Positions 9,412 to 16,025 of a DNA stretch of 64,000 bases are shown here, piece by piece. Location: contig SVEZ01000002.1 of assembly GCA_015057115.1 (NCBI GenBank), forward strand, positions 62,001 through 126,000, in the 5' to 3' direction. The notes beneath the pieces were generated by a model. That model made no database searches, was not told where the DNA came from, and was given only the letters and a program-made list of their open reading frames with translations. A program made the translations under genes and the position numbers. Within the stretch, counting starts at the first letter, position 1. Each line of letters opens with the position of its first letter. Source of the stretch: Lachnospiraceae bacterium. GTDB lineage: Bacteria > Bacillota > Clostridia > Lachnospirales > Lachnospiraceae.

Positions 9412-9579
9412 ATGAAAGAATTGAAATTGTGGTCTACAAACGTAACACGTGGATTATCATCGGGAGATTGTCCTTACCCGAACGTTGATAATGGCGATAC
9501 TGGTGGTGGCGAAAAACCGAAGCCAAAGCCAAAATACAAAGCTGGCAAGCCGTGGGAACCACAGTTAGCAGGTTGCTAA
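9412..9579 (+). CDS. Candidate RiPP precursor peptide 1
   Basis: A 55-residue peptide with an excellent ribosome site (AAAGGAGGAG) in front of the ATG; the ORF-track start at 9355 lacks one. The N-terminal stretch MKELKLW is shared with the next gene and is the likely leader recognition element. A Gly/Asp spacer (NGDTGGGE) leads to a basic proline-rich segment (KPKPKPKYKAGKPWEP) and a terminal cysteine. Cysteines are at 20 and 55. No known precursor family was recognised. Role as substrate of the upstream radical SAM enzyme is inferred from size, position, duplicated design and lack of other function. Confidence 0.75.
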   Translation: MKELKLWSTNVTRGLSSGDCPYPNVDNGDTGGGEKPKPKPKYKAGKPWEPQLAGC

Positions 9580-9626
9580 TGTTAAAAGTTAAAAATTTAT
9601 ACTTTAAAATTGGGAGGATACTACAA

Positions 9627-9776
9627 ATGAAAAATTTAAAAAAAGTAAAAGAATTAAACTTATGGGGTATTAAGAGAGATTTGCATGGACCGGAAGGAAC
9701 CGGAGCTCCGCCGCCAAAATATAAAGTGGTTAAGCCGCCGAAGCCAACGTGTCCACCGCCTCCAGGATCATGCTAG
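9627..9776 (+). CDS. Candidate RiPP precursor peptide 2
   Basis: A 49-residue peptide starting at an ATG after GGGAGG; the longer ORF in the track starts inside precursor 1 and is not supported. It shares the N-terminal motif KEL-x-LW with precursor 1, here preceded by six extra residues. A glycine-containing spacer follows (GPEGTGA), then PPPKYKVVKPPKP and a C-terminal TCPPPPGSC. Cysteines are at 42 and 49. The PKYK motif, lysine-proline richness and terminal cysteine mirror precursor 1, so the two look like diverged paralogs. A terminator follows 20 bases later. Confidence 0.75.
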   Translation: MKNLKKVKELNLWGIKRDLHGPEGTGAPPPKYKVVKPPKPTCPPPPGSC

Positions 9777-9795
9777 AACATATTTTTAAAATTTC

Positions 9796-9840
9796 AAAAG
9801 AGCCGGAATCATTGACAAATACAATGATACCGGCTCTTTT
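9796..9840 (+). terminator. Terminator closing the peptide locus
   Basis: A long stem built on AAAAGAGCCGG / CCGGCTCTTTT with inner CATTG / CAATG pairing. It separates the peptide locus from the infC operon. Confidence 0.9.
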
Positions 9841-9858
9841 AGAGTGAAATCTAGGAAT

Positions 9859-9887
9859 TTGACAAGGTGATAAAGTTGCTTTATTAT
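9859..9887 (+). promoter_or_regulatory. Upstream promoter (P1) of infC-rpmI-rplT
   Basis: TTGACA, 17 bases, TATTAT: a near-consensus vegetative promoter just after the previous terminator. Transcripts from here would include the whole inverted repeat of the leader. Confidence 0.7.
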
Positions 9888-9937
9888 TAAAATTAATAAT
9901 TGCATTTAAAGTTAAATGAGAAAATCATAAAAAAACC

Positions 9938-9966
9938 TTGACAGCGAAGGGTGAGAGTGGTAATCT
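9938..9966 (+). promoter_or_regulatory. Possible second promoter (P2) of infC-rpmI-rplT
   Basis: TTGACA, 17 bases, TAATCT. The spacer contains GGTGAGAGTGG, the left arm of an inverted repeat, so this may be a real tandem promoter or a chance match within the leader. Confidence 0.45.
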
Positions 9967-10109
9967 ATAAAGGTCGAAAACAAAGCAGAGTTCCACTCTC
10001 ACCTTAGCACGAGGAAGTGACTAAGTGTTCATAAGACGAATCCTTACTAAAGGTCGTATTGTGATGTGTGGATAGCTTTGCTGGCTAGCCACATTTTTTT
10101 GTGGGCTGA
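9950..10109 (+). promoter_or_regulatory. L20-leader-like attenuator of infC-rpmI-rplT
   Basis: This structured leader fills most of the 361-base gap between the peptide locus and infC. Visible elements are an 11-base inverted repeat GGTGAGAGTGG (9950-9960) / CCACTCTCACC (9993-10003), a hairpin CTTAGCAC/GTGaCTAAG (10003-10025), two copies of TAAAGGTCG 80 bases apart (9968 and 10048), and an intrinsic terminator before infC. In Firmicutes this operon is known to be repressed by its product L20 through the leader; the position and terminator fit that scheme, and assignment to that RNA family is inferred. Confidence 0.6.
10067..10100 (+). terminator. Attenuator terminator in the infC leader
   Basis: TGTGG-a-TAGC pairs with GCTA-g-CCACA, followed by seven T. 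The right arm GCCACA can also pair with TGTGGGC just downstream, giving a competing hairpin that would prevent termination. Confidence 0.7.
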
Positions 10110-10137
10110 ATTAATAATACGATGGAGGTGTTTCAAC

Positions 10138-10647
10138 ATAGCTGATTTAATGATCAACGAACAGATTCGTGATAAAGAGGTTCGTTTAATTGGAGAGAAC
10201 GGAGAACAATTAGGAATTGTTCCGACTAAGGAAGCTTTAAGAATGGCTGATGAAGCGGAACTTGATCTGGTCAAGATTGCACCGAAGGCTGAGCCGCCGG
10301 TTTGCAAGATTATTGACTACGGTAAGTATAAGTACGAGCAGGTTCGTAAGGAAAAGGAAGCCAAGAAGAAGCAGAAGACGGTTGAGCTCAAAGAGATTCG
10401 TATGTCTCCGAATATTGACACGAACGATTTGAACACTAAAATCAATTCAGCAAAGAAGTTCCTTACCAAAGGAGACAGAGTGAAGGTAACCCTTCGCTTC
10501 CGTGGTCGTGAGATGGCTCATATGCAGCAGAGCAAATATATCCTTGAGGATTTTGCAAAAGCTGTGGAAGACATTGCAGTGATCGAGAAAGCTCCAAAGG
10601 TAGAAGGAAGAAATATGTCATTAGTGCTGGCAAAGAAAAACAATTAG
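10138..10647 (+). CDS. infC: Translation initiation factor IF-3, probable ATA start
   Basis: IF-3 binds the 30S subunit and checks start codon pairing. The protein has the family N-domain opening (MINEQIRDKEVRLI, GEQLGIV) and the C-domain RFRGREM motif and ends in KKNN; about 169 residues, normal size. The ORF-track start at 10066 lies in the attenuator terminator and cannot be right. GGAGGTG at 10124 is 9 bases from an in-frame ATA at 10138 but 21 from the ATG at 10150, so initiation at ATA is most likely. Rare start codons (AUU) in infC are known in other bacteria and let IF-3 repress itself. First gene of infC-rpmI-rplT. Confidence 0.92.
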   Translation: MADLMINEQIRDKEVRLIGENGEQLGIVPTKEALRMADEAELDLVKIAPKAEPPVCKIIDYGKYKYEQVRKEKEAKKKQKTVELKEIRMSPNIDTNDLNTKINSAKKFLTKGDRVKVTLRFRGREMAHMQQSKYILEDFAKAVEDIAVIEKAPKVEGRNMSLVLAKKNN

Positions 10648-10680
10648 CAATAAGCTATAAGATCGAAGGAGGAAACAACC

Positions 10681-10878
10681 ATGCCAAAAATGAAGACTAA
10701 AAAAGCTGCAGCAAAACGTTTCAAAGCTACAGGTACAGGAAAGTTAAAGAGAAACAAAGCTTTTAAGAGCCATATCTTAACAAAGAAGTCTACTAAGAGA
10801 AAGAGAAACTTAAGACAGGCTACTACCTGTGATCAGGCAAATGTTAAGACAATGAAGAGAATTTTACCGTATTTATAG
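10681..10878 (+). CDS. rpmI: Large ribosomal subunit protein bL35
   Basis: A 65-residue very basic protein with the family hallmarks [15 protein letters not shown] at the start and a lysine/arginine-rich remainder ending in [14 protein letters not shown] ribosome site lies upstream. It sits in the standard place between infC and rplT and is cotranscribed with them. Confidence 0.98.
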   Translation: MPKMKTKKAAAKRFKATGTGKLKRNKAFKSHILTKKSTKRKRNLRQATTCDQANVKTMKRILPYL

Positions 10879-10904
10879 GTCAAAGTAAGTAAGGAGGAAT
10901 TATC

Positions 10905-11261
10905 ATGGCAAGAATTAAAGGCGGATTAAATGCTAAAAAAAGACATAATAGAGTATTAAAATTAGCAAAAGGATATAGAGGCGCACGTTCTAAACAGTAT
11001 CGTGTAGCAAAACAGTCTGTAATGAGAGCTTTAGCTACTTCTTATGCAGGTAGAAAAGAAAGAAAGCGTCAGTTCAGACAGTTATGGATCGCTCGTATCA
11101 ATGCAGCAGCAAGATTAAACGGATTATCCTACAGCAAATTTATGTATGGATTAAAGCTTGCAGGCGTAGATATGAACCGTAAAATGTTAGCAGAGCTTGC
11201 AGTTAACGATGCAGAAAGCTTTGCAACACTTGCAGAACTTGCAAAATCTAAAATTGCCTAA
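10905..11261 (+). CDS. rplT: Large ribosomal subunit protein bL20
   Basis: A 118-residue basic protein of normal length, with the N-terminal MARIKGG start, KGYRGARSK in the extended rRNA-binding arm, and a globular end. It is an early 50S assembly protein and, in related bacteria, the repressor of this operon through the infC leader. A strong GGAGG site precedes the ATG. A stable hairpin without a T run follows the gene. Confidence 0.98.
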   Translation: MARIKGGLNAKKRHNRVLKLAKGYRGARSKQYRVAKQSVMRALATSYAGRKERKRQFRQLWIARINAAARLNGLSYSKFMYGLKLAGVDMNRKMLAELAVNDAESFATLAELAKSKIA

Positions 11262-11275
11262 GTAGAAGATACTAT

Positions 11276-11309
11276 GGTCCCAGTCACTGCGAAAGCGGTG
11301 ATTGGTGCC
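11276..11309 (+). other. Stable GAAA-loop hairpin after rplT
   Basis: A 15-base arm on each side of a GAAA tetraloop; 14 of 15 positions can pair if G-U is allowed. No T run follows, so it is not a standard terminator. It may be an mRNA 3'-end stabiliser or pause site. Confidence 0.5.
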
Positions 11310-11378
11310 TAAAAGGTATATATATCAACATCATCTTGTGGATGCAATTAAAAAATTTAAAAAAATTGAAAAAAGTAC

Positions 11379-11407
11379 TTGCAATTTCATGCTAAATGGT
11401 GTATGAT
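11379..11407 (+). promoter_or_regulatory. Promoter of tRNA-Glu
   Basis: TTGCAA, 17 bases, TATGAT, ending 11 bases before the tRNA 5' end. Confidence 0.65.
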
Positions 11408-11418
11408 ACTTCTTGCAT

Positions 11419-11490
11419 GGCTCGTTGGTCAAGAGGTTAAGACGCCGCCCTCTCAAGGCGGAATCACGAGTTCGATTCTCGTACGAGCTG
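11419..11490 (+). tRNA. tRNA-Glu (anticodon CTC)
   Basis: The 72-base sequence folds as a full cloverleaf: acceptor GGCTCGT/ACGAGCT (G1-U72 wobble), D arm with GG, anticodon stem CCGCC/GGCGG around loop CTCTCAA (anticodon CTC, reading GAG), and T arm ACGAG-TTCGATT-CTCGT. The discriminator is G and CCA is not encoded. A terminator follows within ten bases, so it is a single-gene transcript, possibly reading into the permease gene. Confidence 0.93.
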
Positions 11491-11496
11491 CTATAA

Positions 11497-11526
11497 ACGC
11501 AGAGTCATTTGGCTCTGCGTTTTTTT
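11497..11526 (+). terminator. Terminator of tRNA-Glu
   Basis: ACGCAGAG / CTCTGCGT stem with a tail of T, directly after the tRNA. Confidence 0.85.
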
Positions 11527-11559
11527 GTAATTATGATATTATGAAGGAGAAGAGTGAGA

Positions 11560-13596
11560 ATGAAAGACGTTCAAAAAAAATCTGGTGTTGGCGCCATTGA
11601 TTTTTTCTGTATTGGATTCGGAGCAATCGTAGGAGTAGGTTGGGCCGTTTCCATTAACAACTGGATGGCTGGAAGTGGTGGACCATTACCGGCTGCAGCA
11701 GGTTATATCGCTGCGATTATTATGATGGTTCCCATCGCATTGTGCTATTGTGAGCTTTGCTCTATGCTTCCTGTTTCCGGAGGCGGTATGGCTTATGCTT
11801 TTAGGGCATACGGAGATCATATTTCTTTTGTATCCGGATGGGCAGCCTTTGGTGCGTTTATTACCATCATACCTTGGGAAGCAATTTATGTGGTAGACAT
11901 TTTAAGTGTATTGATTCCACAGTTACGTGCCGGTAAACCTTTATATACATTGGCGGGGGCAGATGTATATCCGAGTCATATTATTATCGGTACCATAATT
12001 TCGATTGTCTTGTATTTTATAAATCGTAAAGGTGTTGCTTCTTCAGCAAAGTTGCAGAAGTTTTTATGCCTTGCTTTGGTAGGTGCCGGAATTCTTGCTA
12101 TGATTTGTGCAGGAATCAAAATGGATGTAAATAACTTTGAACCTTTATATGTTCATCCAAAGGGAGCATTTCACAGCAATTTCTTTGGTGGTATGTTATC
12201 CATTTTGGCATCCGCGCCATTCTTCCTTGCCGGATTTGAAACCATTCCACAGGGAATCGAAAGTGCCGGCGGTGATATGAAGAAAATTGGAAAAACAGTG
12301 GTATTTACGGTTGTGTTATCCTGTGTGTTCTACGCATTATTGCTGGTAACCATTGGTGGAGCATATCCGTGGCAGGATTTTATTGGATTTAATCGTCCAT
12401 CAGCGGCAAATCTTTTTAAGGTAATTTATAAAGGACCTGTTGGAGTTGCCTTATATACATTGATTTTGGCAGGAGCTATTTGCGGACTGCTAACAACCTG
12501 GAACGGCTTTATGATGGCATCCTCCCAGATTTTGATGGCAATGTCTCGTGTCAGCATTGTACCGAATGTATTGGCAAAGCAGCATCCGAAATATAAAACA
12601 CCTGTAAATGCATTAAGAGTTTGTTTGGTGGCTTCTCTTATCGGTCCTTTCCTTGGAATGGGTCTTATTGATTCTTTGACCACATTCTCAGCGGCGGGAT
12701 ACGTATTAAGTTGGACAATTACCGCATTTTGTTTGATTAAACTCAGAAAAACAGAACCGGAGTTAGAAAGACCATATAAGATTCCGGGTGGCGTAACCAC
12801 AGCTTGGGTAGCCGGAATTATTATGCTGGTAGTATTTGTGCTTTTGTTTATTCCGGGGCAGCCGGTATACATGGGATACAAGGCCATTATCTTGTTTGCA
12901 TGGTGGATGTTGATTGGCGTAATTCTTTTTGTACTGGACTACAGACAGCGTCAGAAGTATTCAAAGTTGAAACGAGCATCCTTCCTTTTTGCAAGTATGG
13001 CGTCCTCCTCATTGGCGGTACCGGGCTTTGTAGATGAAATGGAAGATAACTATCGTGTTATTTCTTTCGTAATTCCGAAGGATACGGATTACGCAGGACA
13101 GACATTGATGGAATTGGAATGGGGTAAAACCCAGAGTATTTTCATTGTGAAGATTGAACGTGGTACAGAGATGATGATGTTACCGAATGGAAATACCAAG
13201 GTATTGGAAGGTGACCGAGTCTTTGCAATGGGTCTTGAGAAAATGGTTCGCCGATTCACGGTTCGTTGGGATATCGGTGGTAAATATACCATGAGTACCA
13301 TGAAAGATTTCATGGGCTTTGGTGCAACCGAGAAGCAGTCTCCACTTGCCTGCATGGAATTGAAGGTAAAGGGCGACGAGCCATATGTAGGAAAACCGTT
13401 GAAGTTTTCCGGAATTCAGTCCGAAGCGCACTGTATGCTGATTGGTATCGAGCGAGACGGAGATTTCGTTATGATGCCGGATGCAAATATGGAAATTCGG
13501 TTGGATGATGTGCTTTGGGTTGTAGGCACCGATGCTGACTTGAAATATCTTGCGGAAATGGGCGAGAAAAAAGGAGTAAATACGGAAGAAAACTAA
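11560..13596 (+). CDS. APC-family amino acid permease with two C-terminal RCK_C/TrkA-C-like domains
   Basis: A 678-residue protein. Residues 1-470 are an amino acid-polyamine-organocation permease with about 12 hydrophobic segments; the first carries the typical substrate-loop motif (GFGAIVGVGW) and the eighth region GLLTTWNGF. The last 170 residues are soluble and contain two repeats of an RCK_C-like fold (YRVISFVIPKDTDYAGQTL and ACMELKVKGDEPYVGKPL, ending in GDRVFAMG and LDDVLWVVGT). RCK_C domains bind small ligands and regulate potassium channels and some permeases, so gating by a ligand is inferred. Substrate unknown. The ATG at 11560 is ten bases after AAGGAG; the GTG at 11554 is too close to it. 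Confidence 0.85.
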   Translation: MKDVQKKSGVGAIDFFCIGFGAIVGVGWAVSINNWMAGSGGPLPAAAGYIAAIIMMVPIALCYCELCSMLPVSGGGMAYAFRAYGDHISFVSGWAAFGAFITIIPWEAIYVVDILSVLIPQLRAGKPLYTLAGADVYPSHIIIGTIISIVLYFINRKGVASSAKLQKFLCLALVGAGILAMICAGIKMDVNNFEPLYVHPKGAFHSNFFGGMLSILASAPFFLAGFETIPQGIESAGGDMKKIGKTVVFTVVLSCVFYALLLVTIGGAYPWQDFIGFNRPSAANLFKVIYKGPVGVALYTLILAGAICGLLTTWNGFMMASSQILMAMSRVSIVPNVLAKQHPKYKTPVNALRVCLVASLIGPFLGMGLIDSLTTFSAAGYVLSWTITAFCLIKLRKTEPELERPYKIPGGVTTAWVAGIIMLVVFVLLFIPGQPVYMGYKAIILFAWWMLIGVILFVLDYRQRQKYSKLKRASFLFASMASSSLAVPGFVDEMEDNYRVISFVIPKDTDYAGQTLMELEWGKTQSIFIVKIERGTEMMMLPNGNTKVLEGDRVFAMGLEKMVRRFTVRWDIGGKYTMSTMKDFMGFGATEKQSPLACMELKVKGDEPYVGKPLKFSGIQSEAHCMLIGIERDGDFVMMPDANMEIRLDDVLWVVGTDADLKYLAEMGEKKGVNTEEN

Positions 13597-13604
13597 AGAA
13601 TCTC

Positions 13605-13633
13605 TTGTATTTTCCGGTCAAAGGTGCTATACT
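13605..13633 (+). promoter_or_regulatory. Promoter of the rimP-nusA operon
   Basis: TTGTAT, 17 bases, TATACT, in the gap after the permease gene. Confidence 0.65.
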
Positions 13634-13658
13634 GTTATAGTAACGATAGTGATTTAGT

Positions 13659-13692
13659 TTGAGAGTGGGCGAAGGTCCACTCTCAAGTTTTT
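13659..13692 (+). promoter_or_regulatory. rimP leader hairpin
   Basis: TTGAGAGTGG pairs perfectly with CCACTCTCAA and is followed by GTTTTT, so it may act as an attenuator or partial terminator about 50 bases before rimP. A perfectly paired stem in this spot is common before rimP in Firmicutes. The core GAGAGTGG/CCACTCTC also occurs in the infC leader of this window. Confidence 0.65.
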
Positions 13693-13737
13693 GTGTGGGT
13701 GTTACATTGCAAAAACAAATGTGGTAAGGAGACTTAT

Positions 13738-14205
13738 ATGGCGAGAAGAGAAGATTACGAGAAAATGACGGAAGAATTGCTTTTACCAATTTTGGAAACA
13801 CATGGTTTCGAACTGGTAGATGTGGAGTATGTAAAAGAAGGCGGCAATTACTACTTAAGAGCCTACATTGATAAAGAAGGCGGAATCGCTGTAGATGACT
13901 GCGAGGTAGTATCCCGTGCCTTAAGTGATCTTTTGGATGAGAAGGATTTTATTTCCGATTCCTATATTTTGGAGGTGAGTTCTCCGGGACTGGGACGTCC
14001 GTTAAAGAAAGAAAAAGATTACGTACGAAGCATGGGCAAGGAACTGGAAATCCGAACCTATCGCGCCATTGAGAAACAGAAAGAGTTTTACGGTATTTTA
14101 ACAGCTTATGATGAGAAAACCGTAACCATAGAAACAGATGAAGATAAAAAGCTTACCTTTGACAAAAGCGATATCGCATTAATACGATTAGCGGTACATT
14201 TTTAA
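13738..14205 (+). CDS. rimP: Ribosome maturation factor RimP
   Basis: A 155-residue cytosolic factor for 30S subunit maturation. The N-domain carries LVDVEYVKEGG and the stretch VDDCEVVSRALSDLLDE; the linker EVSSPGLGRPL is the family signature; the C-domain is an SH3-like fold ending near the last residue. The ATG chosen sits after AAGGAG; the longer ORF-track start overlaps the leader hairpin region. It heads the operon with nusA, rnpM, an L7Ae-like gene and infB. Confidence 0.96.
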   Translation: MARREDYEKMTEELLLPILETHGFELVDVEYVKEGGNYYLRAYIDKEGGIAVDDCEVVSRALSDLLDEKDFISDSYILEVSSPGLGRPLKKEKDYVRSMGKELEIRTYRAIEKQKEFYGILTAYDEKTVTIETDEDKKLTFDKSDIALIRLAVHF

Positions 14206-14227
14206 GAAACGGAGGAATGAAAAGAAG

Positions 14228-15439
14228 ATGAGCGAATTATTAGAAGCATTAAACGTGCTTGAGAAAGAGAAAAATATCAGTAAGGAAGTATTACTGGAAG
14301 CAATTGAGACGGCTCTGGTTATGGCCTGCAAGAATCAGTATGGAAAATCTGATAACGTGAAGGTTGTTATTGACCACGACACTTGCGAATTCCATGTATT
14401 CATCCAGAAAAATGTGGTAGAAACTGTGGAAGATCCGACAGAGGAAATTTCCGTAGAAAAAGCTCACGAAATTGATGCTTCCTTAAATGTAGGTGACATT
14501 GCCAACGTGGAAGTTCAGAGTAAGGAATTTGGTCGAATTGTAACTCAGACAGCCAAGAACACCATTTTACAGAAGATTCGTGAAGAGGAAAGAAGAGCTC
14601 AGTACGATGAATATGTTACCAAACAGCATGAAGTTGTTACCGGTGTGGTTCAGCGTTATGCCGGTAAGAATGTAAAGGTCAACCTTGGTAAATTAGATGC
14701 CACATTAACTGAGAACGAGATGATTCGTGGAGAAGTATTTAAGCCTACAGAACGTATTAAGGTTTATGTTTTAGAAGTAAAAGCAGGTTCCAAGGGACCG
14801 CAGGTTTTAGTATCCAGAACCCATCCGGAATTGGTAAAACGCTTATTTGAAGCAGAGGTTACCGAAGTAAGAGATGGTACAGTTGAAATCAAGAACATTG
14901 CAAGAGAAGCAGGAAGCCGTACCAAAATGGCAGTATATTCCACCAACCCGGATGTGGATCCGGTTGGAGCCTGTGTCGGATTAAACGGTGCCCGCGTAAA
15001 TGCTATTGTAAATGAATTAAAAGGCGAGAAAATTGATATTATTAACTGGGATGAAAATGCAGCGATTTTAATCGAAAATGCATTAAGCCCAGCAAAAGTT
15101 ATTTCCGTAATTGCGGATGCCGATGAAAAAACAGCTAAGGTTGTTGTTCCGGATTATCAGTTATCTCTTGCCATTGGTAAGGAAGGACAGAATGCCCGTC
15201 TGGCTGCAAGACTTACCGGATTCAAGATTGATATCAAGAGTGAGACTCAGGCTAGAGAAGCCGGTGATATTCTGGATTACGATGAGTATGATGAGTACGA
15301 CGAGGAATACGATGAGGAGTACGATGGCGAATATGCTGAAGACTACGATGGCGAGTATTCCGACGAGTATGATGGTGAATATGAGGGAGAGGATGACTCC
15401 TATGAATCAGACGGCGAATATGACGACAAAGAGTACTAA
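14228..15439 (+). CDS. nusA: Transcription termination/antitermination factor NusA with an acidic Tyr-Asp-Glu tail
   Basis: NusA binds RNA polymerase and controls pausing, termination and antitermination. Residues 1-125 form the polymerase-binding domain, about 130-200 the S1 domain, and 200-345 the two KH domains (VGACVGLNGARV, LAIGKEGQNARLAARLTG). The last ~50 residues are a low-complexity run of Asp, Glu, Tyr and Gly (repeats such as EYDGEY), unusual for Firmicutes NusA, which normally ends soon after KH2. Total 403 residues. The tail region also encodes the start of rnpM in another frame. Ribosome site GGAGG precedes the ATG. Confidence 0.97.
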   Translation: MSELLEALNVLEKEKNISKEVLLEAIETALVMACKNQYGKSDNVKVVIDHDTCEFHVFIQKNVVETVEDPTEEISVEKAHEIDASLNVGDIANVEVQSKEFGRIVTQTAKNTILQKIREEERRAQYDEYVTKQHEVVTGVVQRYAGKNVKVNLGKLDATLTENEMIRGEVFKPTERIKVYVLEVKAGSKGPQVLVSRTHPELVKRLFEAEVTEVRDGTVEIKNIAREAGSRTKMAVYSTNPDVDPVGACVGLNGARVNAIVNELKGEKIDIINWDENAAILIENALSPAKVISVIADADEKTAKVVVPDYQLSLAIGKEGQNARLAARLTGFKIDIKSETQAREAGDILDYDEYDEYDEEYDEEYDGEYAEDYDGEYSDEYDGEYEGEDDSYESDGEYDDKEY

Positions 15440-15710
15440 GAAGATTACAGAGCGCATGTGTATCGGCTGTCGTGAGATGAGAGACAGAGGGCACATGATT
15501 CGGGTGGTCAGACAAAAGGACGGCGGCATTTTTCTTGATGAAACCGGAAAAGCACAGGGCCGCGGTGCTTACATCTGCAAAGACCCGGAGTGCTTAAAGC
15601 GTGTTCAGAAAAGCAAAGGCTTGGAGCGCAGTTTTAAAGCATCCGTTCCTACAGAGATTTATGAAGTGTTAGCGAAGGAGATGGAAGAAATTACATGCAA
15701 AACAAAATAA
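15402..15710 (+). CDS. rnpM: RNase P modulator RnpM (YlxR family)
   Basis: A 102-residue member of the YlxR/DUF448 family, recently named RnpM because the Bacillus protein binds RNase P RNA. It contains the conserved RMCIGCREMRDRGHMIRVV stretch and the GRGAYIC motif followed by a second cysteine (PECLKR). It overlaps the end of nusA by 38 bases. The start at 15402 is chosen because GGGAGAGG lies 9 bases upstream; the ATG at 15420 has no ribosome site. The ORF-track start at 15111 is inside nusA and unsupported. Confidence 0.9.
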   Translation: MNQTANMTTKSTKKITERMCIGCREMRDRGHMIRVVRQKDGGIFLDETGKAQGRGAYICKDPECLKRVQKSKGLERSFKASVPTEIYEVLAKEMEEITCKTK

Positions 15711-15997
15711 CATCCATGCTTTCCCTTGCAATGAAGGCCGGAAAAGTAGTGAGTGGTGAATTTATGGTAGAAAATGCCATTAAAGATAAAAGCGCTAAAC
15801 TGGTGATTTTGGCCACAGATTGTTCGGACAATACGAAGAAAAAGTTTTCCGATCGCTGTACCTATCGGAGTATTCCTTATTATGAATTTTCGGATAAGGA
15901 TGAGTTGGGACATTGTATCGGGAAAGAATTTCGGGCCTGCGTTGCAGTGTTGGATGAAGGATTTGCAAAATCCATAGAAACGCTTCTTAAAAAATAA
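15695..15997 (+). CDS. L7Ae-family RNA-binding protein (YlxQ-like)
   Basis: A 100-residue protein of the ribosomal L7Ae/L30e/S12e family, in the usual spot between rnpM and infB. Family features are the start KITSMLSLAMKAGKVVSGE, the central LVILATDCSDNTKKK and the C-terminal CVAVLDEGFAKSI. Relatives bind kink-turn RNA motifs, so RNA binding is expected; its biological role is not settled. It overlaps rnpM by 16 bases, suggesting coupled translation. Confidence 0.93.
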   Translation: MQNKITSMLSLAMKAGKVVSGEFMVENAIKDKSAKLVILATDCSDNTKKKFSDRCTYRSIPYYEFSDKDELGHCIGKEFRACVAVLDEGFAKSIETLLKK

Positions 15998-16025
15998 TCA
16001 ATCAGAATAATATGGAGGTAAGTAA

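Noticed and set aside
9573-9603. Internal promoter between the two precursor genes
   Set aside because: TTGCTA and TATACT are 19 bases apart, a poor fit; the genes probably share one transcript.
10066-10137. N-terminal extension of infC in the ORF track
   Set aside because: It lies on the attenuator terminator hairpin and T run and has no ribosome site.
11379-11600. 73-residue ORF across the tRNA-Glu gene
   Set aside because: It crosses a tRNA and its terminator, so it is not coding.
15283-15439. Possible CRISPR-like or tandem repeat
   Set aside because: The periodic sequence is coding for the acidic NusA tail; units are short and unequal and there are no spacers.
15252-15515. His/Arg-rich minus-strand ORF opposite the nusA tail
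   Set aside because: Produced by the GAT/GAG/TAC repeats of the acidic tail; no start signals.
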